Assembly: GCF_020923495.1 (NCBI RefSeq)
Contig: NZ_CP064048.1
Location: 1,800,501-1,864,500 of the forward strand
Length of the DNA: 64,000 bases
From: Brevibacillus sedimenti
GTDB taxonomy: Bacteria > Bacillota > Bacilli > Brevibacillales > Brevibacillaceae
Direction of reading: 5' to 3'
In this document: positions 8,940-16,917 of the stretch, piece by piece
Numbering within the stretch: position 1 is the first letter of the stretch
How the letters are laid out: the number at the start of each line of letters is the position of its first letter
Translations under genes and position numbers: made by a program
The notes under the pieces: generated by a model
Told to the model about the DNA's origin: nothing
What the model saw: the letters and a program-made list of their open reading frames with translations, nothing else
Database searches by the model: none

Positions 8940-9766
8940 GAATTGCCTTTTCGCCTTGTCCCAACGACACGTTTGTATTCCACGCCTGGGTGCACGGCCT
9001 GATCCCCGGCGCACCCAAGCTGGATGTCACATACGCCGACATCGACATTACCAACGGCCTGGCAGCGGCACCCAACGGGCCGGACGTACTCAAGATTTCG
9101 TATGCAGCCCTGCCGTGGGTGCTCAACGAGTACGCGCTGCTCCCGTGCGGAGGGGCGTTGGGCCGTGGGTGCGGACCGCTGGTGCTGACCAAGACTGGCA
9201 GCAACGATCCGGGGGTGCTGTCCGGTCGTCGCGTGGCGGTCCCCAGCGAACGCTCAACCGCCTACCTCCTGTTCCGCCTGTGGGCCGCCCGCAACGTGCC
9301 GGGAGGTGTTGGCGAGATCGTAGTGATGCCCTTTCACGAAATCATGCCGGCGGTGCGTGACGGCTTGATCGACGCCGGACTGGTCATCCACGAGGCGCGT
9401 TTTACGTACCCCTCGTACGGACTCAGCCTATTGGCCGACATGGGAAGCTGGTGGGAAGAAGATACCGGCCTGCCGATTCCGCTGGGGGCGATCATCGCTC
9501 GCCGTTCGCTCGATCAAAAGGCCATCGCCGGCTGGATCCGCGCGTCAGTCGAATACGCATGGGCTCACCCGGAAGCGTCGCGTGAGTACGTGCTGCACCA
9601 CGCGCAAGAGATGGACCCCGACGTGGCGAAAGCGCACATCAACCTGTACGTAAACGAGTTTACCGCCGACCTGGGCGAAGAAGGGTATGAGGCGGTCACC
9701 GCTCTGCTCACGCGGGCAGCGGCGGAAGGTCTTGTGCCGGAGGTGGACCCGGCCAAGCTGCGCTGA
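8936..9766 (+). CDS. mqnD: 1,4-dihydroxy-6-naphthoate synthase
   Basis: Converts cyclic dehypoxanthinyl futalosine to 1,4-dihydroxy-6-naphthoate, a later step of the futalosine menaquinone pathway. 276 residues of the periplasmic-binding-protein-like fold. The N-terminal signature FSPCPNDTFVFHAW is diagnostic; LKISYAALPW, LGRGCGPLVL and VPSERSTAYLL follow as in the family, with the conserved His near the middle (VIHEARFTY). ATG overlaps the mqnB stop (ATGA), so the two steps are co-translated. mqnA, mqnC and mqnE are not in this window. Followed by a strong terminator. Confidence 0.95.
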   Translation: MRIAFSPCPNDTFVFHAWVHGLIPGAPKLDVTYADIDITNGLAAAPNGPDVLKISYAALPWVLNEYALLPCGGALGRGCGPLVLTKTGSNDPGVLSGRRVAVPSERSTAYLLFRLWAARNVPGGVGEIVVMPFHEIMPAVRDGLIDAGLVIHEARFTYPSYGLSLLADMGSWWEEDTGLPIPLGAIIARRSLDQKAIAGWIRASVEYAWAHPEASREYVLHHAQEMDPDVAKAHINLYVNEFTADLGEEGYEAVTALLTRAAAEGLVPEVDPAKLR

Positions 9767-9783
9767 CACGGCCGGTGAATCAT

Positions 9784-9823
9784 GAGACGCAAAAAAGGGG
9801 CTATTAGGCCCTTTTTTTGCGTC
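9784..9823. terminator. Bidirectional terminator after mqnBD
   Basis: GACGCAAAAAAGGGGC pairs with GGCCCTTTTTTTGCGTC around a five-base loop. T runs on both strands. Confidence 0.85.
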
Positions 9824-9851
9824 TGGCCATGCGGGCCCCCCTGCTTTACAC

Positions 9852-9884
9852 GAAAAAATGGGAGCCTGTGTTGCACATGCTCCC
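9852..9884 (-). terminator. Leftward terminator below the VOC/DUF4180 region
   Basis: GGGAGC (9860-9865) and GCTCCC (9879-9884) enclose an inner GTG/CAC pairing; on the minus strand the hairpin is followed by a run of six T. Confidence 0.7.
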
Positions 9885-9969
9885 GTTCGTGGTTCTGCAT
9901 TCTGTTTCACATTCACTTTCAAACCGGCTTTTTCCACTTCAATATATTCTTTCCCCCACTTTTTGGCTT

Positions 9970-10140
9970 TCACGCTGATATCTGGTGAAGTGCCTCTAGG
10001 GCGTCGGATTCGGTCTCCTTGAATAAGACCATGTTTCCCTGATTGGATTCGTACATGAAGGCGTTCAGGCTGTTGCTTTGGTAGCTGCTGAAATCACCGA
10101 CGATCGCGACTTTCATCTGGTAGTTGGTAAAACACAGGGT
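9970..10140 (-). pseudogene. DUF4180 gene remnant (5'-truncated)
   Basis: On the minus strand 48 codons from ATG at 10116 read MKVAIVGDFSSYQSNS, then FMYESNQGNMVLFKE and DALEALHQ before TGA at 9970. This is the C-terminal half of DUF4180 proteins as I know them (about 115-120 residues). In-frame codons upstream (FTNYQ) still match the family but a TAG follows after eight codons, and no N-terminal half is seen before the VOC gene. Read as a decayed remnant rather than a working gene. The minus-strand frame beginning at 9973 (KAKKWGKEYIEVEK) is of unknown origin. Confidence 0.6.
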
Positions 10141-10188
10141 CTAGTGAAAGCCACTCCAGCGATGGTGCGGCCCGTTCGTTTAACACAG

Positions 10189-10575
10189 TTACTTCTGTAC
10201 CAGTTGAATAAGGTTGCCGCATGTATCGTCGAAGACGGCGATTGTGACGTCACCGACTTTGGTCGGCTCCTTCGTAAACTTCACGCCCTGTTCCACCAAT
10301 CGATTGTATTCTTTCTGAATATCTGCAACGCCAAACATGGTTGCGGGGATGCCATCGGCATAGATCTTCTGCTGATACGCTTTGGCGGCAGGATGGTCAT
10401 TTGGCTCGAGCAACAGCTCGGTACCGTCTTGCTGATCGGGAGAAACAAGCGTGATCCACCTGAATTTCCCCATGGGAACGTCCTGCTTTTTGACAAACCC
10501 CAGTGTTTCTGTATAAAACTGCAATGCCTTCTCTTGATCGTCAACCAATACACTCGTAATAATGATGTTCAACAT
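10189..10575 (-). CDS. VOC-superfamily (glyoxalase/bleomycin-resistance-like) protein
   Basis: 128 residues, one VOC unit of two beta-alpha-beta-beta-beta repeats: VLVDDQEKALQFYTETLGF, RWITLVSPDQQDGTELLLEP, then the second half ending VAVFDDTCGNLIQLVQK-like (TIAVFDDTCGNLIQLVQ). Glu in TELLLE and the C-terminal region are positions used for metal in many members. Substrate is not predictable; relatives act as isomerases, dioxygenases or antibiotic-binding proteins. ATG sits behind CAGGAGG. The DUF4180 remnant lies about 50 bases downstream on the same strand. Confidence 0.9.
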   Translation of the reverse strand: MLNIIITSVLVDDQEKALQFYTETLGFVKKQDVPMGKFRWITLVSPDQQDGTELLLEPNDHPAAKAYQQKIYADGIPATMFGVADIQKEYNRLVEQGVKFTKEPTKVGDVTIAVFDDTCGNLIQLVQK

Positions 10576-10689
10576 CTGGCAGCCTCCTGATTATGACGTT
10601 GGTACTATCTTAACAATCTGGCTTCAAACAGACAAATCCATACAGTGCCACACGTTCCACGCAGCTCGAAAGGAGCAAATGAATCGCTG

Positions 10690-12003
10690 TTATTCAGCAG
10701 GATTTTCGCATATCCCCACAAACAGCAGGCTGCCGTTTGGTGCCGTAATCCCGTAGATAAAGGGCCGGTCAAGAATCATTTCTGCCCGGCTTTCCGGCGG
10801 CCTGGAACCGGCATAGGCGATCAGCGTATAGGCGGACGCTTCCACGCCGTTTTCGTCAATCGCGATATGTGTTCCTTGAAGGACTCTGGAAAAAAACGCT
10901 GTGTAATCGGTAATACCGCTAAAGTCTGCCCTGGGTGTGAAGGCTGAAATCACGTCAAGTTTTTTGAGAACGTTGGCCAGGTCAAGGTTTGACTGAAAGC
11001 TGAATTTGGGGATTTTCCAGACGATTTGCCCATGGCTGTCCTCGCCTTCTTCAAACGCCTTCCGCATTTGCTCGGGGGATGAAAGCAGCTCGTAAGGGGA
11101 TACCCCGCGATCCGGCAGGATAAATACCATTTGTCCCCCATTTTTGAGCCCCAGGCCGGCGCGAGTAAACCCCTTTCCTTTTGCATAGCTTCCGGTCCCA
11201 AACGTCTGATTCATAAACTCGACGTGTACATCATGACCATCTGCGAGGTGGAACACATCCACGGCTGTTTTCTCTTTATCAAATTGATCAACCCATTCGT
11301 CATAGAAGTATACGGTATTCAGGATTGACAGGATTTGATCCGCACTCGTTTCCAGCCTGGGAGACAGTGTACCGTTCGTATTGGCTGATATCCAGGCAGC
11401 CATCGCTTTTCCGGCTTCTTCCTTGGCAAAGTCGACAATGTGGGAACTTGCATAGAAATGTTCTGCTGCGTGTTTTACAAAGTCATGTTTGATTTGAACC
11501 GGTTTCCCATCGTGTTCTTGATTCATCCAGATGGAATTGGCGATTTTCAGCTTGCCGATGTCATTGTCCCTGTAAAGCGTGCGGTATAAATTTCCTGACT
11601 GTTCCAAAAGAATTGCCGGATCGGAAACACCCAATACATGAAGCAATTGTGCCTGTGTCTCGTTCTTAGCACCGGATGCGGCAAGCGACAGCGCAAAGTA
11701 GAGCGAGAGAGGGGAGTAATTTACGTTTTTGCCGCCGTTATTCAGGATATGGGGGCTAGTCTTATACGCGAATTCATTGACGGCCTCAATAAAATCATCC
11801 GCAACAGGATTTTGCTCGCGAACCTCACTCCATGTGTCATGGTCGTCAAAGGCATAAGCCTTGGGATAAACGACATCCAAGATGGCGCCTGTACGAGGCT
11901 GTTCACTGCCTGGTTTGGGAACCAAAAGACTAATGCCAACCAGCAATGCGACACAAGCCGTGAGAGCCGCCCATTTATACCAGGCGGGTTTTCTTTTTTT
12001 CAT
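10690..12003 (-). CDS. Serpin-family protease inhibitor, membrane-anchored or secreted
   Basis: 437 residues from ATG 12003 (AGGAG eleven bases upstream; the GTG at 12015 lies inside the ribosome site and is rejected). N-terminal KKRK followed by a hydrophobic segment at about 8-28 suggests a signal anchor. The serpin core starts near VNEFAYKTSPHIL and includes NVNYSPLSLYFALSL, NSIWMNQ, and IWKIPKFSFQSNLDLANVL. The reactive-centre hinge reads DENGVEASAYT, followed by a loop GSRPPES and the closing DRPFIYGI. The hinge is small-residue rich, consistent with an inhibitory serpin, though Tyr in the hinge is unusual. Target protease unknown. Serpins are patchy in Bacillales. Confidence 0.93.
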   Translation of the reverse strand: MKKRKPAWYKWAALTACVALLVGISLLVPKPGSEQPRTGAILDVVYPKAYAFDDHDTWSEVREQNPVADDFIEAVNEFAYKTSPHILNNGGKNVNYSPLSLYFALSLAASGAKNETQAQLLHVLGVSDPAILLEQSGNLYRTLYRDNDIGKLKIANSIWMNQEHDGKPVQIKHDFVKHAAEHFYASSHIVDFAKEEAGKAMAAWISANTNGTLSPRLETSADQILSILNTVYFYDEWVDQFDKEKTAVDVFHLADGHDVHVEFMNQTFGTGSYAKGKGFTRAGLGLKNGGQMVFILPDRGVSPYELLSSPEQMRKAFEEGEDSHGQIVWKIPKFSFQSNLDLANVLKKLDVISAFTPRADFSGITDYTAFFSRVLQGTHIAIDENGVEASAYTLIAYAGSRPPESRAEMILDRPFIYGITAPNGSLLFVGICENPAE

Positions 12004-12237
12004 GCACAGTACCACTCCTTTCTTTTTTCATTGCCGTCTTTCCATGAATGCCGACAGCGGTGTAAGGTTTGAAAATATAGCATTTTTTGGCAGATGATTG
12101 TTTATTATACCCCATGATTTATGTATACTGTAGAAAACTTACTTTTTAAGAGAAAGGGAGTGTCCGCACTCAAAATAGAGATCGCGAACATGCGTGTCAT
12201 CACGGTAAACAATCCAACATGACGAGGTGTTGCTGTA

Positions 12238-12633
12238 ATGAGCGGAAAAATTACCAGAACAAATCCCGCAACTGTCCCGGCGCCAGTTGGGAAGTACACG
12301 CACATCACCAAAATCCCGAGAGGTGCCGAACTGTTTGTGGCATCAGGACAAATCGGCGTAACCCCTCAAGGGGAGATACCAGCGGCTTTGAATGAGCAGG
12401 TGGTTCATACATTTGCCAATATCAAGGCAATTCTGGAATCGGAAAACTTGACAAGCGAACATATTATTAAAGTGAATATCTGGGCCACGGAAAAACTTGA
12501 TTGGGATTTCTTCTACGCCGAGTGGGACAAGTTATTCGGAAATGACTATCCTGCGATGACCGTTGGCTATATTACTGCACTGGGCTTGCCTGAAATTAAA
12601 ATTGAAATCGAAATATGGGCTGCCAGAGTATAG
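12238..12633 (+). CDS. RidA family protein (YjgF/YER057c/UK114)
   Basis: 131 residues. The family hydrolyses reactive enamine/imine intermediates; subfamilies differ in substrate. Visible signatures: LFVASGQIGVTPQGEIP, EQVVHTFANIKAILE, IIKVNIWATEKLDW and the closing YPAMTVGYITALGLPEIKIEIE. The canonical RidA active-site Arg is expected in a PxRxxxxV segment; here the corresponding stretch reads YPAMTVGYI, with Met in its place, so classic 2-aminoacrylate deaminase activity is uncertain and this is likely one of the Rid1-7 branches. GAGGTG lies nine bases before ATG. Confidence 0.88.
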   Translation: MSGKITRTNPATVPAPVGKYTHITKIPRGAELFVASGQIGVTPQGEIPAALNEQVVHTFANIKAILESENLTSEHIIKVNIWATEKLDWDFFYAEWDKLFGNDYPAMTVGYITALGLPEIKIEIEIWAARV

Positions 12634-12835
12634 CAACCGCTCGCTCATGCAAAAAGCGGAAGAGCGGGCAAAACAGGAAGGCCGCTCGCTTTTGGTGCTC
12701 GACACGCGGGAAGGAGATCGGTCCAATTACCTCTATACGTCGATCGGTTTTGTCGAAGCGGGACGAATCCCTCGATACGCCCAATCAGCAAACGGGGAAC
12801 TCCATGCAACCGTTATTTAATATAAAACGTTGTAA
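12634..12835 (+). pseudogene. GNAT acetyltransferase 3' remnant
   Basis: Directly after the ridA stop, about 60 codons read as the C-terminal end of a GNAT enzyme: LMQKAEERAKQEGRSLLVLD, TREGDRSNYLYTSIGFVEAG and RIPRYAQS. The expected ending ATVxYYK is broken: the frame reads ATVI-stop-YKTL-stop, as if one Tyr codon became TAA at 12818-12820. The acetyl-CoA-binding N-terminal two thirds are absent. I read it as a truncated gene whose 5' part has been replaced by, or lost next to, ridA. Confidence 0.7.
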
Positions 12836-12842
12836 TTACAGC

Positions 12843-12872
12843 AAAAAGACACGGAACAGCAATTCCGTGTCT
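12843..12872 (-). terminator. Leftward terminator of the rlmCD-type gene
   Basis: AGACACGGAA and TTCCGTGTCT form a perfect 10-bp stem; on the minus strand it is followed by TTTTTGC. The repeat copy at 12875 starts two bases to its right. Confidence 0.75.
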
Positions 12873-12874
12873 CC

Positions 12875-12922
12875 GTGTGCAGACAAAGTCCATGGCGCAT
12901 GGGTGGTAGGGCCCGCTCGCTC
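12875..12922 (+). repeat. Dispersed repeat, copy 1
   Basis: Begins GTGTGCAGACAAAGTCC, continues with a CATG-containing middle and ends CCCGCTCGCTC. A second copy lies in reverse orientation at 44183-44231. In both copies a perfect hairpin ends two to five bases before the GT[G/A]TG[C/T]AGACAAAGTCC start. Confidence 0.7.
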
Positions 12923-13025
12923 TCTTGACGACCAGCAAAGAAGCGGATCGCGTCCGCACCAAAACGCGACGCGGGCAGGGGGCAAACAGCCCCTTGGTAT
13001 CAGGTGTGTCAGAAAAACAACGGAC

Positions 13026-14417
13026 TTACTCTTTTGCCCCTCTCAAAGTAAGTAACACCACACACTCCACATGACTCGTATGCGGAAACATATCCAACGG
13101 CTGGACGCTGACAAGTTCGTAGCGGGCCAGCAGCTTCGCCACGTCTTTGCCCAGAGTGGACGGATTGCAGGAGACGTAGACGATCCGCTGCGGCTGCACC
13201 TCCAGGAGGGAGCGGATCAGGGCGTCGTCCAGTCCGGTGCGGGGCGGGTCAACCACGACCACGTCCGGTTTTACGCCCTGCTTGGCCCACTTCGGCATCA
13301 GCACCTCGGCGCGGCCGACGTGGAAGGTGGCGTTGGCGGCCCCGTTTTTCTCGGCGTTGCGGCGGGCATCCTCGACTGCAGCGGGAATCAATTCGATGCC
13401 CCGGACTTCCCGGGCGTACGGCGCCAGCCAGAGGGCGATTGTCCCCGTGCCGCAGTAGAGGTCCAGCACCAGTTCGCTGCCGGTCAGCCCGGCGGCTTTT
13501 TTCACTTCCTCGTACAGCTTGCGCGTCTGCTCCGGGTTCAGCTGGAAAAAGGCGCGGGCCGACAGGTCAAACGACAGCTCCCCCAACTGCTCCGCGATCG
13601 ACGGTTTTCCCCAGAGCTGGCGGGTGGAGTCGCCGAAGATCAGCGACGTCTTTTTTCGATTGACGTTCTGCACGATGCTGACCAGGCCGGGCAGACGGGT
13701 GCGCAGTTCCAGGATCAGTTCCTTGACGCGCGGAAACTCCTCGGTCGCCGTCACCAGCGTGAGCTGCGTCTCGCCTGTGGCAAAGGCCACGCGGGCGACG
13801 ATGGTGCGGATGACACCGGTCCGTTTTCGTTCATCGTACGCGGGAATGCCCAGCTCCTCCATGATCTGCCGCGCCGTGCGGACGATCTCGTTCGTCGCCT
13901 CGTGCTGCACGCGGCATTCCTCCAGGTCAACGAGGCGGTGGCTGCCGGTCTGGTACAGGCCGGCCACCAGCCGGCCGTTCTGCCGTCCTACCTGAAACTG
14001 CGCCTTGTTGCGGTAGCCCCAGGGGTTGTCCATGCCGATCGTCTCCGCCACCGGCGGATTCTCCAGCCGGGCGTACTTGCGCAGCGATTCGATCACCAGC
14101 TCCCGCTTGCTGGCCAATTGGGCCTGGTAATCCATGTGCTGCAGGCTGCAGCCGCCGCATTCCTCATAGACCGGACAGGGCGGCTCGACCCGCGCAGGGG
14201 AGCGCTCCACCACGCGCACCAGTTTGGCGATGGCGTACGTTTCCTTGACGTCCGTCACTTCGGCGTGCACCACCTCCCCGGGCAAGGCCTTATCCACAAA
14301 GACGATTTTTCGTTTGTAATAGCCGATGCCTTCGCCGTTGATGCCGAGACTTTTGATCGTCAGGGTCATCTGCTGGCCGATGCGAATGGCGGCTTCCTTT
14401 TGCGACGATTTGTTCAT
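13026..14417 (-). CDS. rlmCD: 23S rRNA (uracil-C5)-methyltransferase, RlmCD/RumA type
   Basis: 463 residues. An N-terminal TRAM domain (about 12-70) is followed by the iron-sulfur cysteines CPVYEECGGC and a fourth Cys in DLEECRVQH. The Rossmann methyltransferase part has VLDLYCGTGTIALWL, VVVDPPRTGL and the catalytic Cys in IVYVSCNPSTL. In B. subtilis one such enzyme (RlmCD) methylates both U747 and U1939; assignment to the dual enzyme is by lineage, not by motif. ATG with GGAGAT upstream. Monocistronic, ending in a terminator at 12843. Confidence 0.93.
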   Translation of the reverse strand: MNKSSQKEAAIRIGQQMTLTIKSLGINGEGIGYYKRKIVFVDKALPGEVVHAEVTDVKETYAIAKLVRVVERSPARVEPPCPVYEECGGCSLQHMDYQAQLASKRELVIESLRKYARLENPPVAETIGMDNPWGYRNKAQFQVGRQNGRLVAGLYQTGSHRLVDLEECRVQHEATNEIVRTARQIMEELGIPAYDERKRTGVIRTIVARVAFATGETQLTLVTATEEFPRVKELILELRTRLPGLVSIVQNVNRKKTSLIFGDSTRQLWGKPSIAEQLGELSFDLSARAFFQLNPEQTRKLYEEVKKAAGLTGSELVLDLYCGTGTIALWLAPYAREVRGIELIPAAVEDARRNAEKNGAANATFHVGRAEVLMPKWAKQGVKPDVVVVDPPRTGLDDALIRSLLEVQPQRIVYVSCNPSTLGKDVAKLLARYELVSVQPLDMFPHTSHVECVVLLTLRGAKE

Positions 14418-14646
14418 GCGTGCCGATCTCCTTCACAGGTGGTTGTCCCTTCATTATACCGCTGCCTGGACCTGTGCCAAAATGAATTCGCTCCACACCT
14501 GCTTTTCCGGCAGAATTTTTCCGTCCCGTTTTTGTCATCACAATCCGAAGGGACAGCGCCGCCAATCTGACCATGATGCGGCTTTCTCCCTTGTCCCGTT
14601 TTTTGCTATAATAGGGCAGAAAAAAACGAGGGAGTTGTGACGAAAG

Positions 14647-14988
14647 ATGCAAGAGCTGTTTGACAAAATGAAGGAATATCTGAACATGGATACGGAGATT
14701 TCCTTTGAAGAGTTTGACGGATACTATAAGAAAGTGGTTGCGTTTCTGAACGACAACTGGACCAGTTTGAACGAGGACGAGACGCTGCACATGCTGTTCA
14801 TCCTCGACAACCTGAAGTCCAACGGCGAGGATCGCGCCAAGCGCAGGGAAAAAGAGGCGAAAAAGTACGCCAAGATGGCACAGCGCTCGGAAATCTGGGC
14901 TACTGCGCTGATCAAGCGTCTGCGCGACGCCGGCATGAGCGATGAGGAGATCGGCAAGCGCTACGAAGCGATCTACGAAGCGGTGTAA
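14647..14988 (+). CDS. Conserved hypothetical helical protein
   Basis: 113 residues, no family recognised with confidence. Almost wholly helical and highly charged: DEDETLHMLFILDNL-like segment (NEDETLHMLFILDNLKS), then a Lys/Arg/Glu-rich coil (EDRAKRREKEAKKYAKMAQR) and a C-terminal helix ALIKRLRDAGMSDEEIGKRY. No signal or membrane segment. GGGAG lies about 12 bases before ATG, and a plausible -10 (TATAAT-like CTATAATAG) lies at about 14605-14613. It has its own terminator, so it is a single-gene unit. Confidence 0.8.
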   Translation: MQELFDKMKEYLNMDTEISFEEFDGYYKKVVAFLNDNWTSLNEDETLHMLFILDNLKSNGEDRAKRREKEAKKYAKMAQRSEIWATALIKRLRDAGMSDEEIGKRYEAIYEAV

Positions 14989-15004
14989 CTATCTTAGCAA
15001 AACC

Positions 15005-15033
15005 AAGTGGGGACGGCGGACCCCGCTTTTTTA
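15005..15033 (+). terminator. Rho-independent terminator
   Basis: AAGTGGGG pairs with CCCCGCTT (one G-T pair) and runs into seven T. Confidence 0.75.
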
Positions 15034-15056
15034 TTTGGCGGGGGAGTGGCAAAGCA

Positions 15057-15085
15057 TTGACAATGCATGGCAAAATGACTATAAT
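15057..15085 (+). promoter_or_regulatory. Consensus sigma-A promoter of the ilvA transcript
   Basis: TTGACA (15057-15062), 17-base spacer, TATAAT (15080-15085): a perfect consensus, as usual for genes controlled by termination in the leader rather than at initiation. Confidence 0.88.
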
Positions 15086-15099
15086 TTCTTACTAATTTA

Positions 15100-15418
15100 A
15101 ATAGTTCTTTTTGGTTGAACAGCGCGGAAAAGGACGAGTAAAAACAGAAGCGGCGCACAGAGAGCTGTCCCTCGTGCTGAAAGGACAGCCGCTGGCCTGT
15201 TTTGAATATCACCTTGGAGCTGTGCCTTGGAAAGAACGGGATCGCCGATTTGAGTACAGGGCAACGGTCACGCCCCCGTTACCGGGCGGGAGTTCTGCTC
15301 AGGGGAACTCGCCGAGTCTGTTTTTCGCGAGGAAAGCAGAGAAGCTGAGTGGTACCGCGATGCCCTCGCCTCAGCCAGTCGTGCGCGATGCGCCGAAGGC
15401 TGGAGGCGGGGGCTTTTT
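15100..15418 (+). promoter_or_regulatory. T-box leader (probable isoleucine specifier) upstream of ilvA
   Basis: The T-box core TGGTACCGCGA is at 15350-15360. It is followed by a terminator whose arms are GCCCTCGCCTCAGCC (15362-15376) and GGCTGGAGGCGGGGGC (15398-15413) with five T. Uncharged tRNA binding would favour the antiterminator and ilvA expression. A candidate specifier loop GAATATCACC contains ATC (Ile) at 15208-15210, fitting feedback by isoleucine starvation; the stem I fold was not computed, so the codon is provisional. Confidence 0.9.
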
Positions 15419-15467
15419 GCATGTTCCGCGCTGCCGATATCACCATCAGGGGAGGAGCTAAAAACAC

Positions 15468-16715
15468 ATGCCTGCTGTCAACATGGAAGACATCATCGTC
15501 GCCAACCATTTGCTCAAAGACGTAATCGAGAAAACGCCGCTGCAGCGAAACAAGCTCCTGTCCGAGCGGTATGGCTGCAACGTCTACTTGAAGCGGGAAG
15601 ATTTGCAGGTAGTGCGCTCGTTCAAAATTCGCGGCGCCTACAACCTGATCCGCCACCTTTCGGATGAACAGCGGCAAAGGGGAGTGGTCTGCGCCAGCGC
15701 CGGAAACCACGCGCAGGGCGTGGCCTACTCCTGCCGGCTGCTGCAGATTCGCGGCCATATTTTCATGCCGGCTACGACGCCGCGGCAGAAAGTGTCGCAG
15801 GTCAAGCTGTTCGGAGGTGAGTATGTCGACGTAGTGCTGGTCGGCGACACGTTTGACGATTCGTTTGCGGAGGCGATGTCCTACTGTCTGGAACAGAACA
15901 TGACGTTCGTCCATCCGTTTGACGATCCGCTGGTGATTGCCGGACAGGGCACGGTCGGAGCGGAAATCATGAACGATATGGCGGAGCCGATCGATTACCT
16001 GTTTGTGAGCATCGGCGGCGGGGGACTGGCTGCGGGCGTCGGCACGTACGTGAAGGGAGTCAGTCCGTCCACCCGCATAATCGGGGTGGAACCGGCCGGC
16101 GCTCCCTCGATGACGGAGGCGCTGGCCAGGGGAGACGTCGTCACGCTGGAGGAGATCGACAAGTTCGTGGACGGGGCGGCGGTCAAACAGGTGGGACAGC
16201 TCACCCGCGAAATCTGCAAAGAGATCGTGGACGACATCGTGCTGGTGCCGGAAGGAAAAGTATGCACCACGATTTTGGAACTGTACAACGAGAACGCCAT
16301 CGTCGTCGAACCAGCCGGGGCCCTGCCGATTGCCGCGCTTGACGCCTGCCGCGAGCAGATTGCAGGGAAAAACGTCGTCTGCGTCATCAGCGGGGGCAAC
16401 AACGACATCGACCGGATGCAGGAAATCAAGGAGCGTTCCCTGCTGTATGAAGGCTTGAAACATTACTTCATCATCAATTTTCCGCAGCGGGCCGGAGCGC
16501 TGCGCGAGTTTATCGACAAAGTGCTGGGGCCGCACGATGACATCGTCCGTTTCGAGTACACGAAAAAGAACAACAAGGATAACGGGCCGGCACTTGTCGG
16601 AATCGAGCTGAAGTGCAGAGAGGACTATCAGCCGTTGGTGGACCGGATGAATAAGCATGGCATTCGCTACGTGGAGGTAACCAAGGACCCGACACTGTTT
16701 AACCTGCTGATCTGA
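15468..16715 (+). CDS. ilvA: Threonine ammonia-lyase (threonine dehydratase), biosynthetic
   Basis: Deaminates threonine to 2-oxobutyrate, the committed step to isoleucine, using PLP. 415 residues: catalytic domain with Schiff-base Lys53 in VRSFKIRGAYN, SAGNHAQGVAYS, the glycine loop SIGGGGLAAG and VISGGNND; the C-terminal part from about residue 330 (HYFIINFPQRAGALREF) is a single ACT-like regulatory domain, typical of the shorter Bacillota enzyme rather than the two-domain E. coli form. GGGGAGG precedes ATG. Controlled by the T-box leader directly upstream. No other ilv gene adjoins it. Confidence 0.96.
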   Translation: MPAVNMEDIIVANHLLKDVIEKTPLQRNKLLSERYGCNVYLKREDLQVVRSFKIRGAYNLIRHLSDEQRQRGVVCASAGNHAQGVAYSCRLLQIRGHIFMPATTPRQKVSQVKLFGGEYVDVVLVGDTFDDSFAEAMSYCLEQNMTFVHPFDDPLVIAGQGTVGAEIMNDMAEPIDYLFVSIGGGGLAAGVGTYVKGVSPSTRIIGVEPAGAPSMTEALARGDVVTLEEIDKFVDGAAVKQVGQLTREICKEIVDDIVLVPEGKVCTTILELYNENAIVVEPAGALPIAALDACREQIAGKNVVCVISGGNNDIDRMQEIKERSLLYEGLKHYFIINFPQRAGALREFIDKVLGPHDDIVRFEYTKKNNKDNGPALVGIELKCREDYQPLVDRMNKHGIRYVEVTKDPTLFNLLI

Positions 16716-16840
16716 TCAAAACATGTCCAGGGTGCGCTTGTGTTGTAAAACAGCGCGGAAAAATCAAAAAAGTATTAATACAGCGAAAGCAGGAGAAACG
16801 GACAGAAAACAGAAGCAAGCGAGCGAAAATGCGCCGTAAT

Positions 16841-16880
16841 GTTTTATAACAACGTTTTATAAAACAACCCCTGTTATAAT
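16841..16880 (+). promoter_or_regulatory. Candidate promoter region of the YhfH-like gene with 9-bp direct repeat
   Basis: TATAAT at 16875-16880 is a good -10. Upstream GTTTTATAA occurs twice, at 16841-16849 and 16854-16862 (13 bases apart), and may bind a regulator. No convincing -35 is seen, which would suit an activated promoter or another sigma factor. Confidence 0.45.
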
Positions 16881-16917
16881 ACAATAACCTCAACGAACAC
16901 GTCGGGAGGTTATAATC

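Noticed and set aside
12875..12922. Insertion-sequence end or MITE
   Set aside because: No terminal inverted repeats or target duplication visible around either copy; kept as an unclassified repeat.
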